Shown: positions 8,153 to 18,032 of the stretch, piece after piece | Layout of the letters: every line of letters starts with the position of its first letter | How positions within the stretch are numbered: the stretch's first letter is position 1 | Assembly (NCBI GenBank): GCA_029820565.1 | Contig: JALGUR010000025.1 | Location: 1-45,792 of the forward strand | Direction: 5' to 3' | Length of the DNA stretch: 45,792 nt | Source of the DNA: Candidatus Zipacnadia bacterium | Lineage (GTDB): Bacteria > Armatimonadota > Zipacnadia > Zipacnadales > Zipacnadaceae | Notes under the pieces: generated by a model | The model's database searches: none | Told to the model about the DNA's origin: nothing | The model's input: the letters and a program-made list of their open reading frames with translations, nothing else | Translations under genes and position numbers: made by a program

Positions 8153-9426
8153 TGACCAACAAAAGGTGGTATTTAGGCTTGATTGTACTACTGGGCGGCC
8201 TACCGGCGGGGGCTGCCGACTACTCTGCCGACTTTGACCGCACCCAGTTGCCTCCGGAGGTGGTGGAGCAGTTATCTACCATACCTCTATTGGAGGGGTG
8301 GGATGCTCTGGCAGGTGTGCCTGGCCCGATTGACGCCTATGCCATCGGTATGGTGCACTGGTGGGCACAGCTAAGAGAACAGGGCCAACTTGACGAAGAG
8401 AGTCTCCGCGAGTGGGTCGCCGAGCACGACATTGGCACCGACATGCTCATCAGGCTGCTCAGCAGCGTATCGCCCAAGTCACTGGCGGACGAGGCCCACC
8501 AGCCGATGTGTGCGGTCGTCTATGAGAACTTGGGGGCTGATATCAACACCTATATTGACTTGCCCCCGAAGGTCCGCCTGATAATGGCCATCTACTTGGA
8601 GGGGCTGGGACGGGTGGCGGGCACGAAGACGCTACTCTCCTCCGTATCGGAGCTCGGCCAGGAGGCAGTGTCGGGCATCCTCTTCGCCACTATAGGCTAT
8701 GAGCTATGGAAGCAGCGCACAGGGCAGCACACTGCGATCTGGGCGTTGAAAGAAGCAGTGCAGCGAGAGGAGCCGTCATCACGCGCCACAACTCGCTGCT
8801 ACGAGATAATGCTGGCCTGCAGGCAGTTGGGCGATCCTGATGTAGTTCGCGAGGAACTCATACCGTGGGCCGAAGAGGCGCTGGCCAGGCCGGGTTCAGA
8901 GGCCTATTTGGAACGGGCGCTGCCCGCACTGCTCTGGGCCTACGACTATGTAGGTGAGCCAGAGAAAGCGATAGAGCGGGGCCAGTATTGGTTCCAGCAA
9001 GCCGAGCAGCGCGATGTCCCGCCGGAGAAGTTGGTCGCGGCCAAGCGGCAGTTGGCTGACGTCCTGACCAAAACCGACCAATTCGAGCAGGCGGCAAAGA
9101 TTTTCACCCCTGCGCTCCAAACGGTGCGCCCCGAGCAACTCGGGGCCTGGCAGCAGGTCAGTGAGCAGACCACCAGGACGGTGCTGGTCAGCGGCAACTT
9201 GACCTTTAGCATAACGGCGGCAACTTGTGAGTTGCCCTCAGTTACGGCTGTTCTGGGCGAACGGCAGTCAGATGAGCGGGAGCGGCAGAGCCACTATGTA
9301 ATTGAGGTTACCTTTGGCCCCAAGGGCAAAGTGGGCACCTACGAAACAACATTGGTCATTGAGACCAACGACCCGGAAAACGGTGTAATAACGGTGCCGA
9401 TTAAGGTGAGAGTACTGGCGAAGTAA
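8152..9426 (+). CDS. Exported TPR-like protein with DUF1573-like C-terminal domain
   Basis: The start is the ATG overlapping the previous stop (TAATG), with GGAGG 9 nt upstream. The 424-residue protein has a signal peptide (LGLIVLLGGLPAGAAD), a helical middle with TPR-like repeats (ALLWAYDYVGEPEKAIERGQ, TDQFEQAAKIFTPAL) and a beta-rich end (VIEVTFGPKGKVGTYETT, LVIETNDPENGVITVPIKV). That last motif is typical of the DUF1573/ASPM-SPD-2-Hydin Ig-like domains found on exported proteins. A periplasmic or surface assembly role together with its two neighbours is likely but inferred. An in-frame ATG 45 bp earlier lies inside the upstream gene and is less likely. Confidence 0.75.
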   Translation: MTNKRWYLGLIVLLGGLPAGAADYSADFDRTQLPPEVVEQLSTIPLLEGWDALAGVPGPIDAYAIGMVHWWAQLREQGQLDEESLREWVAEHDIGTDMLIRLLSSVSPKSLADEAHQPMCAVVYENLGADINTYIDLPPKVRLIMAIYLEGLGRVAGTKTLLSSVSELGQEAVSGILFATIGYELWKQRTGQHTAIWALKEAVQREEPSSRATTRCYEIMLACRQLGDPDVVREELIPWAEEALARPGSEAYLERALPALLWAYDYVGEPEKAIERGQYWFQQAEQRDVPPEKLVAAKRQLADVLTKTDQFEQAAKIFTPALQTVRPEQLGAWQQVSEQTTRTVLVSGNLTFSITAATCELPSVTAVLGERQSDERERQSHYVIEVTFGPKGKVGTYETTLVIETNDPENGVITVPIKVRVLAK

Positions 9427-9498
9427 TTGTCCGGCGGGGACAGTGGTCATCTTATATCGGGTGCTTTAGCACAACCCATCTGAATAGGAGTGAGTGTG

Positions 9499-11823
9499 AT
9501 GATTCAGCGGTACGCGCAAGTTGTGATGATGTTTCTCTTATTTGTCTGTCTGCCTTGGCCGGCTAATGCCGAGCAGATTACCATCAGCGGCCAGGTGCTG
9601 GGGCCTGATGACCAGCCGGTGGCGCATTGCCGCGTCCTCGCGTTCTACTACACGCCTGAGCGGGAGTCGGAAACTGCTGAAGTCGTCTCTGATGCCACTG
9701 GTAGCTTCTCCTTCACTCTTAACGTCTGGGATGTTGTCCGCTCTGTTAGCGTAGTGGCGGCGAAGGAACCGCTGGCTCTTGATTGGGCCAGTGGCGGCGA
9801 CGGCGAGGAGGTGACCTTGAGGCTGGACGATAGCCCGGCAACCTGCACTGGCACCGTACTTGGCAGCGAGGGCAACGCAGTTGTGGCGGCCGAGGTCTCA
9901 GTACGCACGCTGATGCGCCCCGATGAGAGCAGCAACTTGCCCCGTTCCCTGCACCTTCGGGAAGAGAGTTTTCTCAGTGATACTACGGACGAAGAAGGAC
10001 GCTTTGAAATCGCTGGCCTGCCGGCTGAGACTCAGGTCGGCCTTACGGTAGCGGCCGAGGGCTGGGCTCGCCTGACGTCCTACCGACAGCCCATAACCAA
10101 GCGCGGACTTCGGTTCGTTGTGATGCCCGAGAGTACTATCTCCGGGCAGATAACCCACAACGGCCAGCCCGTGGCGGACGTGAAAGTGCACTGCTTCAGA
10201 CAAGGTCCCTATGGTAGCGGTGCCGAGGCGGCTTCGGCTGAAGATGGCACTTACCACCTCAAACAACTTGATTATGGACTATACTACGTCCGGGTAGAGC
10301 CGCCCGAGGGACTTACAGCGAAGCCACTTGAGCGGATCAAAGTAAATATGGGAGAGCACATCATGGGCGCGGACATAGAATTGAGTCCCGGAGGCCTGGT
10401 CCAGGGCATAGTCACAGAAGCCGAGACCGGCCGCGCCATTTCTGGCGTACGCATGGGAGCGCAAAACCTGTTCGGGCCCGTGATCACTGATGAGACCGGC
10501 GTTTACAGTATGCGCCTCCCTACTGGCAAGACAAAAGTCTATTGTTTGGGCGGCGGAAGTCCAGTAATGGAACCGGTTGGGGAGAGGCAGCGGGAGGTAG
10601 AGGTCGTAGCGGGCGAGACGGTGACGGGCGTAGACTTCGCCCTGCGCGAACGCCAGCCGGAGATGCTGCGCGGGCAAGTGCTGTTGCCTGATGGTCAGCC
10701 GGCAGCGGGCGTACAGATTGCCGTTATGGGTGGCTATTGGGGGCCGCCAATGGGTGGCCCTTTGAAAGTCAGCACTGATGCCGAAGGCCGGTTCGAGTTA
10801 GAAAAGGGCCCCCCGCCCCCGGGACCACCTTTCTCTGTTCCCGGGTTGCACCTGCTCGGGCGTGATGTGGACCGGGGGTTGGTGGGGTTGGCTACGGCCT
10901 CAGACGCCGAAGAGGCGGTGCAGATTCGTTTGGCGCAAGGGGCCTATCTACTGGGTGAGATAGTGGACGCGGAAGGTAAGACCGTGCCTGACGTCGCCGT
11001 GCGTGTATCGGTGAGCGTAACGCGCGACGGCGGGCACATCATGATGATAAGCCTGCCGATGCGGGCCGCCACTGATGATCAGGGTCGGCTGCGCGTCGGT
11101 CCGCTGCCGCCGGGAGTGGCGCTGATGGTACGTCCGGGGGAGGCAATTGAGCCGCTGGTCACCGAGGATACGTGGCAAGAGGTGCGGGAGATTACCCTGG
11201 ACCCAGGGGAGGAGCGGGAACTGCCGACCCTAACGGTCAATTTAGAGGGGCGCAGCGTGCGCGGCTGGGTGGGGGATGAGGAGCAGCAGCCGGTTGAGGG
11301 CGCTATCGTCTTTGGCGTCGGCGAGCAGCAATACCGCGAGTTCGGAGAGCCAGTTTACGCCGATGAGCGCGGATACTTCCAGCTTACCGGCTTACCAATG
11401 CAAGGTAAGGTCACCATCGTGGCCGTGCACCCCACTAAGCCGCTGTTCGCCGCTACCGAGACTGATCCAGACTGGGGCTTCCGGCCCGGCCTTATATTGC
11501 GCCCTGTGGGCAGTGCCAGCGGCCAGGTACTGGATGAGCAGGGCCAACCCGTATCGGATGTCTACGTGGACGTCTCGGGCTGGTTTGGGAGTCGTTGGAT
11601 GCCAGAAGAGTTGCGTCTGCGACTGCATGCGGCGGGCTTCACGACGGAGACCTATACCGACGACGACGGCAAGTGGGGCCTCAAGGGTCTCATAGGCGGT
11701 ATTGAGTACCGCATCTCTGCCCACGTCCAGACCGCCGCGGGCACTTACGGTGGTACTACCTTCACCGCGCAGGCCGGCGAGACGGTGCCGGTAGAAGACA
11801 TAGTGCTGAAACCGAGGGAATAG
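9499..11823 (+). CDS. Large exported protein with repeated CarboxypepD_reg-like domains
   Basis: From ATG 9499 (774 residues; AGGAG ends 8 nt upstream) a signal peptide ending WPANA is followed by about seven carboxypeptidase-regulatory-like beta-sandwich repeats. Each has the pattern G-x-V-x(3-5)-G-x-P-V-x-x-V and T-D-E-x-G-x-F: ISGQVLGPDDQPVAHCRVLA, ISGQITHNGQPVADVKVHC, VQGIVTEAETGRAISGVRM, LRGQVLLPDGQPAAGVQIAV, VRGWVGDEEQQPVEGAIVFG, ASGQVLDEQGQPVSDVYVDV. There is no peptidase domain. Such arrays act as structural or adhesion modules outside the cytoplasm. It closes a three-gene exported-protein operon and converges with the PHP-fusion gene. An upstream in-frame GTG at 9490 overlaps the ribosome site. 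Confidence 0.8.
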   Translation: MIQRYAQVVMMFLLFVCLPWPANAEQITISGQVLGPDDQPVAHCRVLAFYYTPERESETAEVVSDATGSFSFTLNVWDVVRSVSVVAAKEPLALDWASGGDGEEVTLRLDDSPATCTGTVLGSEGNAVVAAEVSVRTLMRPDESSNLPRSLHLREESFLSDTTDEEGRFEIAGLPAETQVGLTVAAEGWARLTSYRQPITKRGLRFVVMPESTISGQITHNGQPVADVKVHCFRQGPYGSGAEAASAEDGTYHLKQLDYGLYYVRVEPPEGLTAKPLERIKVNMGEHIMGADIELSPGGLVQGIVTEAETGRAISGVRMGAQNLFGPVITDETGVYSMRLPTGKTKVYCLGGGSPVMEPVGERQREVEVVAGETVTGVDFALRERQPEMLRGQVLLPDGQPAAGVQIAVMGGYWGPPMGGPLKVSTDAEGRFELEKGPPPPGPPFSVPGLHLLGRDVDRGLVGLATASDAEEAVQIRLAQGAYLLGEIVDAEGKTVPDVAVRVSVSVTRDGGHIMMISLPMRAATDDQGRLRVGPLPPGVALMVRPGEAIEPLVTEDTWQEVREITLDPGEERELPTLTVNLEGRSVRGWVGDEEQQPVEGAIVFGVGEQQYREFGEPVYADERGYFQLTGLPMQGKVTIVAVHPTKPLFAATETDPDWGFRPGLILRPVGSASGQVLDEQGQPVSDVYVDVSGWFGSRWMPEELRLRLHAAGFTTETYTDDDGKWGLKGLIGGIEYRISAHVQTAAGTYGGTTFTAQAGETVPVEDIVLKPRE

Positions 11824-11924
11824 AAACCCGCTGAGTATCCGCAGTGTCAATGTAAGCGAAAACTAATCGCGGAACTGACTGGATCATCCATAAGGGCTCA
11901 GGGATGGCGGATGACAGGGCCTGT

Positions 11925-14210
11925 TTAGCACGATTTATGGATTTTCACCCAAATGGGGCTGGTGTAGGCGCGGAAGCCGGCCGCCTGGGCAATGTTATGC
12001 GGGTATTGCTTGATTTCCCCCTGTTCCTTGGCCTCCACCCGGTAAAAGTGCCAGCCTGGGTGGGCTTCCCGGTCGGCGTACTGCCATTCGACGGTCTGCG
12101 TACCAGGCGACAGTTCCGCGATGACCTCTTCATCGCGCAGCACACTGATGTGTTGAATCTGCCGGTGGCTGCTGATATTCAGTTGCAGGCGCGGGGCCCC
12201 GAGGCTCTCCAGACAACTGCCCATAAGGTGGCCGTTGATCCGGAAGTCCATTAGCAGGCGCGTCCCGGTGGTAGCGTAGCAGCGACGGGCTTTCAGGGCC
12301 TCGATGACCCCTTCCCGGCTGTGCTCGCGAACGTATAACCCGGTCACGCCACCGCCCATACCCGGGCAGATGCGGTGGTTGTCGCTGGCCCCGGTCAAGC
12401 CAAACCGATAGCCGGCTGTCAAGTGGCGCGGGGTGACATCGGTGGTCTGCATGTAATCGTACCATCCTGCGCAGACTTCGACACACTCCTCCTGGCCATG
12501 GCCGAACAAATCCCATTCCTCGTGGTGCGCGTGCCACAAGGAGGCACTGCCAGCCATGGTCGCCACGAACTTGTCCGCTGTAGCGCCGTCAGGATGGCTG
12601 CGCCGAGCCAGGGGCTGGTCGCGCTCATAGTATATTACCGCACGGTGGTTCTTGGGGCGTTTGGGGTCTTCGGGCGGGTGATAAGTATATTCATAGCCCC
12701 AAAAGGCTGCAAATTCGCTGTCATTAAAGCAGTGGGCCACCGCGTACAGGTATTCCACGGCGCTGCGGGTCATAACTATGTCGGAGTAATAGTCGTTGTC
12801 TATTATGCAGCAGGCGGCCAGGCCGCCGCGATCCCGAGCGTACAGAAATAGTTCAAGGGGCTCGCCCTCGGCATCGGGCGAATAATAAGAATGGCAATGT
12901 AGATCAGTCCAGAGGAGTTGGTACTCACAGCCACTGCACCGGATTGTGTGGGTGGGCAAAGGCCCGGTTACCTGCTGGGGTAGGTCAACCGGCTTCCATC
13001 CTGCCCATAGTTCATCTGGATATTCTTCCAGTGGCTCCAGGTCGCCGCGGGGCTGCTCCATTAGCGCGATATCAACTCCGGGCTCCCCAGGACCAGTCTT
13101 GCATCCCCACATGACCACGTCTTCAGGCTGGGAGGTATTGCTGTCCACAGTAAAGCAGCAATGGCCATCGTGGACCAGATAGCCTTGTGACCAGCCCCGA
13201 CCGTCGTGATACTTGGCGCACAACCGGCCATTGTGTACATTACCAGACATGGTTTGCTCGTCGCGGTGTCTTTCCCAAAACACCCATACGCCCTGCTCAT
13301 CGCGGGCCAGCATGGGCCGCCGCCGCAAGCCGTCATAGCCCCAGTAGGTCTTCACTGGTAGCATTCCCCAGTCCAGGCGGGTGACTGCAAACCCGTCGCT
13401 GCCCGCCGGCGGCGTCCACTCTGACCCACTCCACCAGGCGCAGTTGAGGGTGTGTTGGCGGCCCACTACACCATCGCGGGCCACGTCCACACAGGTTGTC
13501 CACGCCACCCAAGGAGTACCAGCGCTGTCCACGCAAAGACTGGGAAACAGGTCCCACGCTCTGGGCTGCTGGGCGGGTACTACCGTGAATTCGGGGTTGT
13601 GCTCCTCGCGTGACAAAGAGGCCGTAATAACTCGAAACGCCCCGTCCAGGTAAGCATTGAAAGCAATCCAGGCTGAGCCCTCGCCAGTGGCTAACCGGGG
13701 GCGCATTTGGAAGCCCTTCACACCGGGGAATTCTATCGGCGCCGACCACTCGCCGTCGGCAAAGGTACGAACGCTAACCTTGGGGGCCTCGCCATAGTCC
13801 CAGCTACAGTAGGCTAACCACAGACGGCCTTGATGGTCGCAGCTGCCCGCTACGTGGAAAGCGAAGGTCTTCTCGGTGGGTACCGTGACTGGTGGGGACC
13901 ATTCCCCATCGTAGCGGCGGGCCACTATCTCCCACCGCTCCTCGCGGCGCTGTGACCAGGCACACCATATTGCGCCATCGGGCCCAGCCACTAACGTCGG
14001 TTCGAAGCACAAGCCAGTCGGCGAGATAATCTCCGTCTCCGGGCAGACTTGAGGCGAGTAGACACGGATGGCTTCCAGGTCCCCCTCGTTTGAGTGCCAA
14101 GCAGCCCACCGGGGGCCCCGGCTGTCTCGGCTGACGGCAAAATGACGGGGGGAGTAGGGCGCGCCTTTTCCCACAGAATGAAAATCGGCGCCATAGACAG
14201 TATCTCGCAC
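11925..14210 (-). CDS. BNR-like propeller fused to PHP metal-dependent phosphoesterase-like domain
   Basis: The 761-residue protein has no signal peptide and is probably cytoplasmic. Residues about 20-400 form a propeller with WAAW / IWCAWSQR / WLAYCSWDYG / PWVAWTT / VWVFWERH repeats. Residues about 435-680 form a PHP domain: DLHCHSYYSPDAEG with His438 and His440, IIDNDYYSD, LWHAHHEEWD, GASDNH. These are metal ligands of PHP phosphoesterases, and the arrangement resembles DUF3604-type proteins. A C-terminal beta-sandwich follows. The start is GTG (14208-14210) with AGGAGG 6 nt upstream; the overlapping ATG is out of frame. Substrate unknown; possibly a phosphorylated sugar. Confidence 0.8.
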   Translation of the reverse strand: MRDTVYGADFHSVGKGAPYSPRHFAVSRDSRGPRWAAWHSNEGDLEAIRVYSPQVCPETEIISPTGLCFEPTLVAGPDGAIWCAWSQRREERWEIVARRYDGEWSPPVTVPTEKTFAFHVAGSCDHQGRLWLAYCSWDYGEAPKVSVRTFADGEWSAPIEFPGVKGFQMRPRLATGEGSAWIAFNAYLDGAFRVITASLSREEHNPEFTVVPAQQPRAWDLFPSLCVDSAGTPWVAWTTCVDVARDGVVGRQHTLNCAWWSGSEWTPPAGSDGFAVTRLDWGMLPVKTYWGYDGLRRRPMLARDEQGVWVFWERHRDEQTMSGNVHNGRLCAKYHDGRGWSQGYLVHDGHCCFTVDSNTSQPEDVVMWGCKTGPGEPGVDIALMEQPRGDLEPLEEYPDELWAGWKPVDLPQQVTGPLPTHTIRCSGCEYQLLWTDLHCHSYYSPDAEGEPLELFLYARDRGGLAACCIIDNDYYSDIVMTRSAVEYLYAVAHCFNDSEFAAFWGYEYTYHPPEDPKRPKNHRAVIYYERDQPLARRSHPDGATADKFVATMAGSASLWHAHHEEWDLFGHGQEECVEVCAGWYDYMQTTDVTPRHLTAGYRFGLTGASDNHRICPGMGGGVTGLYVREHSREGVIEALKARRCYATTGTRLLMDFRINGHLMGSCLESLGAPRLQLNISSHRQIQHISVLRDEEVIAELSPGTQTVEWQYADREAHPGWHFYRVEAKEQGEIKQYPHNIAQAAGFRAYTSPIWVKIHKSC

Positions 14211-14472
14211 ATTACACCTCCTGTGTGTGCATACTCGGACTGTGCAACTACCTCCCCAGCAACTCCTTTCTGGCTACTTCTGCAATGTGGCCTTACTTCC
14301 TCCACGAACCCTGGCGGCGTCAGAGCAGGTAGACACTGGACAGCGTGAGAGGCATGCAATAGCCCCAATCGCCCGGAAAGCCCGTAGACGGCCTGTGTTG
14401 CCCCAGGGAAGGGTAAACGGAGAAACAGCCCCTCTTATTGGTGAAGGTTACCGGTTGTTTCCGGTTTCTGTC

Positions 14473-17400
14473 CTATGGTTGCAGGATCAAGGGGCGCAGG
14501 CAACTGGCATGCTGGCCATCTTCAGTACAGGCCGTGATGACGCACAGGTATCTGCCCGCCGGCACGCGACTGCCGCTGGCATTGGTCAGATTCCAGGGGG
14601 CCGTGTTGCCTCCGGCAGGCCGAAGGGTATCGGCTTGTACCTGGTGGATAACCCGCCCGGCGATGTTGCGAACCTGAATATCTACCTGCGCGGCTGCCGA
14701 GAGGGTATAAGTTATCGCCGCCTGCTGGCCGTTGACCTGTTGGGTTGTAACACCAGTGACCAATAGACTGGCTTCAGATTGGGGTGCGGCGGTTATACGG
14801 AAGTGACGCACACCGCTCTGCAGCCCGGAATTGTAAGTGTAGCCGGCAGTAGTACGCATATAGGTGGACTTGTCGGCGTCCAGGTCGGTCAGGGTCAGCC
14901 GGTAATCGTTGGGCACAACGCTGAGGTCCGGGTAGCCGACGATGACTTCAGTATCGGCCAAGTCGGTGCGCACCTCAAAATCCCAAGTAAGTTTCTCTGC
15001 ACTTGTTGAACGAATATCGGTCGCCATCGGCCCAGCCTGGTTAGGGAAGTACAGGTCTACCGAGCCGCTGGCCGGCGGCGGATTGGCGATACTCAGCGCC
15101 TGTGCGGTTTGCTCATCAGCCACGCCCGCCTGCGCGGTCAATTGTATCTGCCAGCCGCCCTGTGCCGCATCGGCGTGGCCCATCTGCAGCAGTTCAACAT
15201 TCTGGGCGCTGGGACTGGTCTGGCTCCAGGTGATAGTCCCGTCGCCGTCCGACAGTACCCAGTAGCCCCACCAGGGCTGAAGCGCGTGGTGAATTACATT
15301 CAGGCTGTCAGTAATCGGTGCCACTAATTCATAACCATTGCCCTGGTCGGTCCAGGCAAAGGGCCACAGACTTGGAGCATTGAGTATCGAATCCAATGCT
15401 ATCTCCGACAAATACGGACTGCACACAATATTCCAGCCATCCTGCACGTCACAAGTAGATTCACCAGTAACCTCAGTGCCGAGGATCTCTACCTGGGTCT
15501 CCTGGCTAAACTGCGCCCAGTAGCCCCGCCCCAACACATAGGGCGTTGGCTCACCGAGAGTGATATAGCCCGGTCCCCGCGGATTCCACCACACTGCGTC
15601 AGTTCCATTCAGCAAATCTTCCATCATCGGCGACCCCGGCACCTCCACTGGTATCCCTATCATCCTCTGCCCGGATGAGAAGGTGCGCTCATGCAGTGGA
15701 ACGGCCGAAAGCACCTGCTGGGTATAACTTTCCGTAGCCTCCTGCCCCTGGGCACAAGTGATAGTTACCGTGATTTCGTACTCGGCTACGCTGCCGGTGG
15801 TATTCTGTGGCGCCGTCCAGATGGGACTCTGCTCAGTGGCATCGTCAAAGCTGCCCGCATCACCTTCCGCACTCCACTGATAGCTCAAAGCATGCCCCAT
15901 ACTGTCCTCCGCCGTCACGCTGCATTGGACTTGGCCGCCCGATGCTACCGGGTTAGGGTCACCAGCCGGCCCCGCGGTGACTGTTACTTCGTGCCCCACC
16001 GGATTAACCTGTTGCGTATAAGCTATACTGGCCAAGTGTCCTTCGCTGCAAGTCGCAGTGACTCTTATCTTATACTCGGCCACGCTGCCAGCAGTGTTTG
16101 CGGGAGCCGTCCAGGTCGGATTCTGCTTAGTATCATCGTCAAAACTGCCGGCATCACCTTGCGCACTCCATTCATAGGTCAACTGGTGGCCCCGGCTATC
16201 CTGGGCTTCTACACTACACTGCACTTCTCCGCCCGAGGCTACTGGATTCGGATCGCCAGAAGGCCCATCGGTGATTGTCACTTCATGGGCTGCTGGATTG
16301 ACCTGCTGCGTATATGAATCCGTTGCTGACTCGCCCTCACTACAAGTTGCTGTCACGCTGATTTCATATTCAGTTACGCTATCGGTAGCATTTTCAGGGG
16401 CCGTCCAGATGGGATTCTGGTTAGTAGCATCGTCAAAGTTACCGGCCTCGGCGCTCCACTGATAACTCAGAGTATGTCCCAGGCTGTCCTCGGCTTCCAC
16501 GCTGCATTGCACTTGCCCACCCGAGGCTACTGGATTGGGAATGCCACTCGGCCCAGCGGGGATTATGACCTCATGAGTCGCGGCCCCCCACCAATTCGGA
16601 ACATAGTCACCCGCGGGATGATTAGTAAGGTTCACCCGGCTGGTGCCATCGGCGTTCATCACGTAGATCTCCCGGTTTCCGTCACGCTCGGTCTCAAAGC
16701 ACATCCGTGTGCCGTCTGGCGACCACGCGGCATGGTAGTCATTGGCGGTGTGCGTCGTCAGCTGATGCACGCCAGTACCGCTCGAGCTCATCACGTAGAT
16801 ATCGAAATTCGTGAAATCGGAGCGCAGGGATCGCGTAAAGGCTATTTTGGTGCCGTCAGGGCACCATGCCGGCTGCTCATCCCATAGCGAATTGTGAGTT
16901 AGTCTCGTCTGGTTCGAGCCGTCCGCGTGCATGGTCCATATCTCCATCCCCCCGTTGGTACCCCGCACAAAGGCAAGCTTCGTCCCATCCGGCGACCAGT
17001 CAGGCTGCCAATCTTCGTCAGAGTTGTTGGTCAGGTTGGTCTGGCCCGAACCATCGGCGTTCATGACATAGATTTCTCGGTTGCCGTCCCGTTCGGTCGC
17101 GAATGCAATCTTCTGCCCGTCCGGTGACCAGGACGGCCGGTAGTCCAGAGCGGAATGATAAGTCAGCCTGACCGGTCCGGCACTTCCCTCCCGAAGCACA
17201 AATATGTTCCAATTGCCATCCCGGTTACTGGCAAAGGCCAGGGCCGTTCCATCGGAGGTCATGTCGGGAACCCGCTCGCCGTAGGGGTCATTTGTCAATT
17301 GCGTTGGGTCGGAGCCATCCTCGTTCATAACATAGACGTCGTAGCTGCCGGCCCGATTGCTGTCGAAGACTATACCACCTGTCATTTGCGCCCCACCGAC

Positions 17401-17694
17401 GGTCGCAATGACGTTGGCGTCGCCGGTGACGCGATGAGGGGTAATGTGGACCGTCGTGGTCTGACCCCTGGGGATGTCCCCACTCCCTGAGCCGGTGTAC
17501 GCAACCTGACCAAAGTCATCCAGTACGTTGATTGTGGATGTGGGTCTGGGGGTGATGGGGATGCTCAGATAAGTCCGCCAATTCTGGGGCAATACTGGCA
17601 GTAATTCCCCTACCCTAGCGGCTTGAGATGGAGTAACCAGGCCTGCAGTCAAAATGAGGAACGCCAGGGCAATCAACCTTGCTTTCGCCCACAT
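14473..17694 (-). CDS. Exported TolB-like propeller / triple Ig-like repeat / FlgD-like C-terminal protein
   Basis: From ATG 17694 (9 nt after GAGGAGG; ATGs at 17700 and 17703 touch the ribosome site) the protein has 1073 residues. A signal peptide (LIALAFLILTAGLVTPSQA) is followed by six PD40/TolB blades (about 105-385), e.g. IAFATERDGNREIYVMNADG and PDWSPDGT. Then come three near-identical repeats of about 95 residues (about 385-690) starting PNPVASGGQVQCSVEAEDS, Ig/PKD-like. The C-terminus (AQVDIQVRNIAGRVIHQVQ, VPAGRYLCVITA) is a FlgD-Ig-like domain, the type often seen at the end of secreted proteins. It is probably surface-attached or secreted; no enzyme motif was seen. Confidence 0.85.
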   Translation of the reverse strand: MWAKARLIALAFLILTAGLVTPSQAARVGELLPVLPQNWRTYLSIPITPRPTSTINVLDDFGQVAYTGSGSGDIPRGQTTTVHITPHRVTGDANVIATVGGAQMTGGIVFDSNRAGSYDVYVMNEDGSDPTQLTNDPYGERVPDMTSDGTALAFASNRDGNWNIFVLREGSAGPVRLTYHSALDYRPSWSPDGQKIAFATERDGNREIYVMNADGSGQTNLTNNSDEDWQPDWSPDGTKLAFVRGTNGGMEIWTMHADGSNQTRLTHNSLWDEQPAWCPDGTKIAFTRSLRSDFTNFDIYVMSSSGTGVHQLTTHTANDYHAAWSPDGTRMCFETERDGNREIYVMNADGTSRVNLTNHPAGDYVPNWWGAATHEVIIPAGPSGIPNPVASGGQVQCSVEAEDSLGHTLSYQWSAEAGNFDDATNQNPIWTAPENATDSVTEYEISVTATCSEGESATDSYTQQVNPAAHEVTITDGPSGDPNPVASGGEVQCSVEAQDSRGHQLTYEWSAQGDAGSFDDDTKQNPTWTAPANTAGSVAEYKIRVTATCSEGHLASIAYTQQVNPVGHEVTVTAGPAGDPNPVASGGQVQCSVTAEDSMGHALSYQWSAEGDAGSFDDATEQSPIWTAPQNTTGSVAEYEITVTITCAQGQEATESYTQQVLSAVPLHERTFSSGQRMIGIPVEVPGSPMMEDLLNGTDAVWWNPRGPGYITLGEPTPYVLGRGYWAQFSQETQVEILGTEVTGESTCDVQDGWNIVCSPYLSEIALDSILNAPSLWPFAWTDQGNGYELVAPITDSLNVIHHALQPWWGYWVLSDGDGTITWSQTSPSAQNVELLQMGHADAAQGGWQIQLTAQAGVADEQTAQALSIANPPPASGSVDLYFPNQAGPMATDIRSTSAEKLTWDFEVRTDLADTEVIVGYPDLSVVPNDYRLTLTDLDADKSTYMRTTAGYTYNSGLQSGVRHFRITAAPQSEASLLVTGVTTQQVNGQQAAITYTLSAAAQVDIQVRNIAGRVIHQVQADTLRPAGGNTAPWNLTNASGSRVPAGRYLCVITACTEDGQHASCLRPLILQP

Positions 17695-18032
17695 CGCCAT
17701 CATCCTCCTCGTACCATTTACTGACTATTCACTATCAACCGCTAATTAGTTTTCGCCGCCGGTGCATAAATCCCTCTACTGGGGATAAGGAGAGACTGCT
17801 TTCGAAACCCCATACTATCATAGCACGGGGGGCAGTAGAGGTCAAGGGGTAAATTAAAGTCTTTTACAATACTGCCGATATACTAAGATTTCCCTGGTTG
17901 CATCAAATGTCGGGCCGGCGCAACAATTTGCCGCTACCAGTTCTGGGCCAGCAACGACGGCGTCTCTCGCGGCCAATTCGCTCGAGCCGGAGCCGCCCGG
18001 CTGCGGGGGCTCGATAGTTTACGGGCCAAAGA
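17695..18032. other. Intergenic region upstream of the TolB-like gene
   Basis: These 338 bp lie between two minus-strand genes and hold the promoter at 17817-17845. The part at 17970-18015 can fold as TCGAGCC/GGCTCGA around a GC-rich core but lacks a T tract, so I do not call it a terminator. Confidence 0.45.
17817..17845 (-). promoter_or_regulatory. Promoter for the TolB-like exported protein gene
   Basis: On the minus strand TTGACC (17840-17845), 17 bp, TATGAT (17817-17822). The leader would be about 115 nt. Confidence 0.65.

Noticed and set aside
17970-18015. Terminator of the transaldolase-like gene
   Set aside because: The GC-rich inverted repeat has no T tract on the minus strand.
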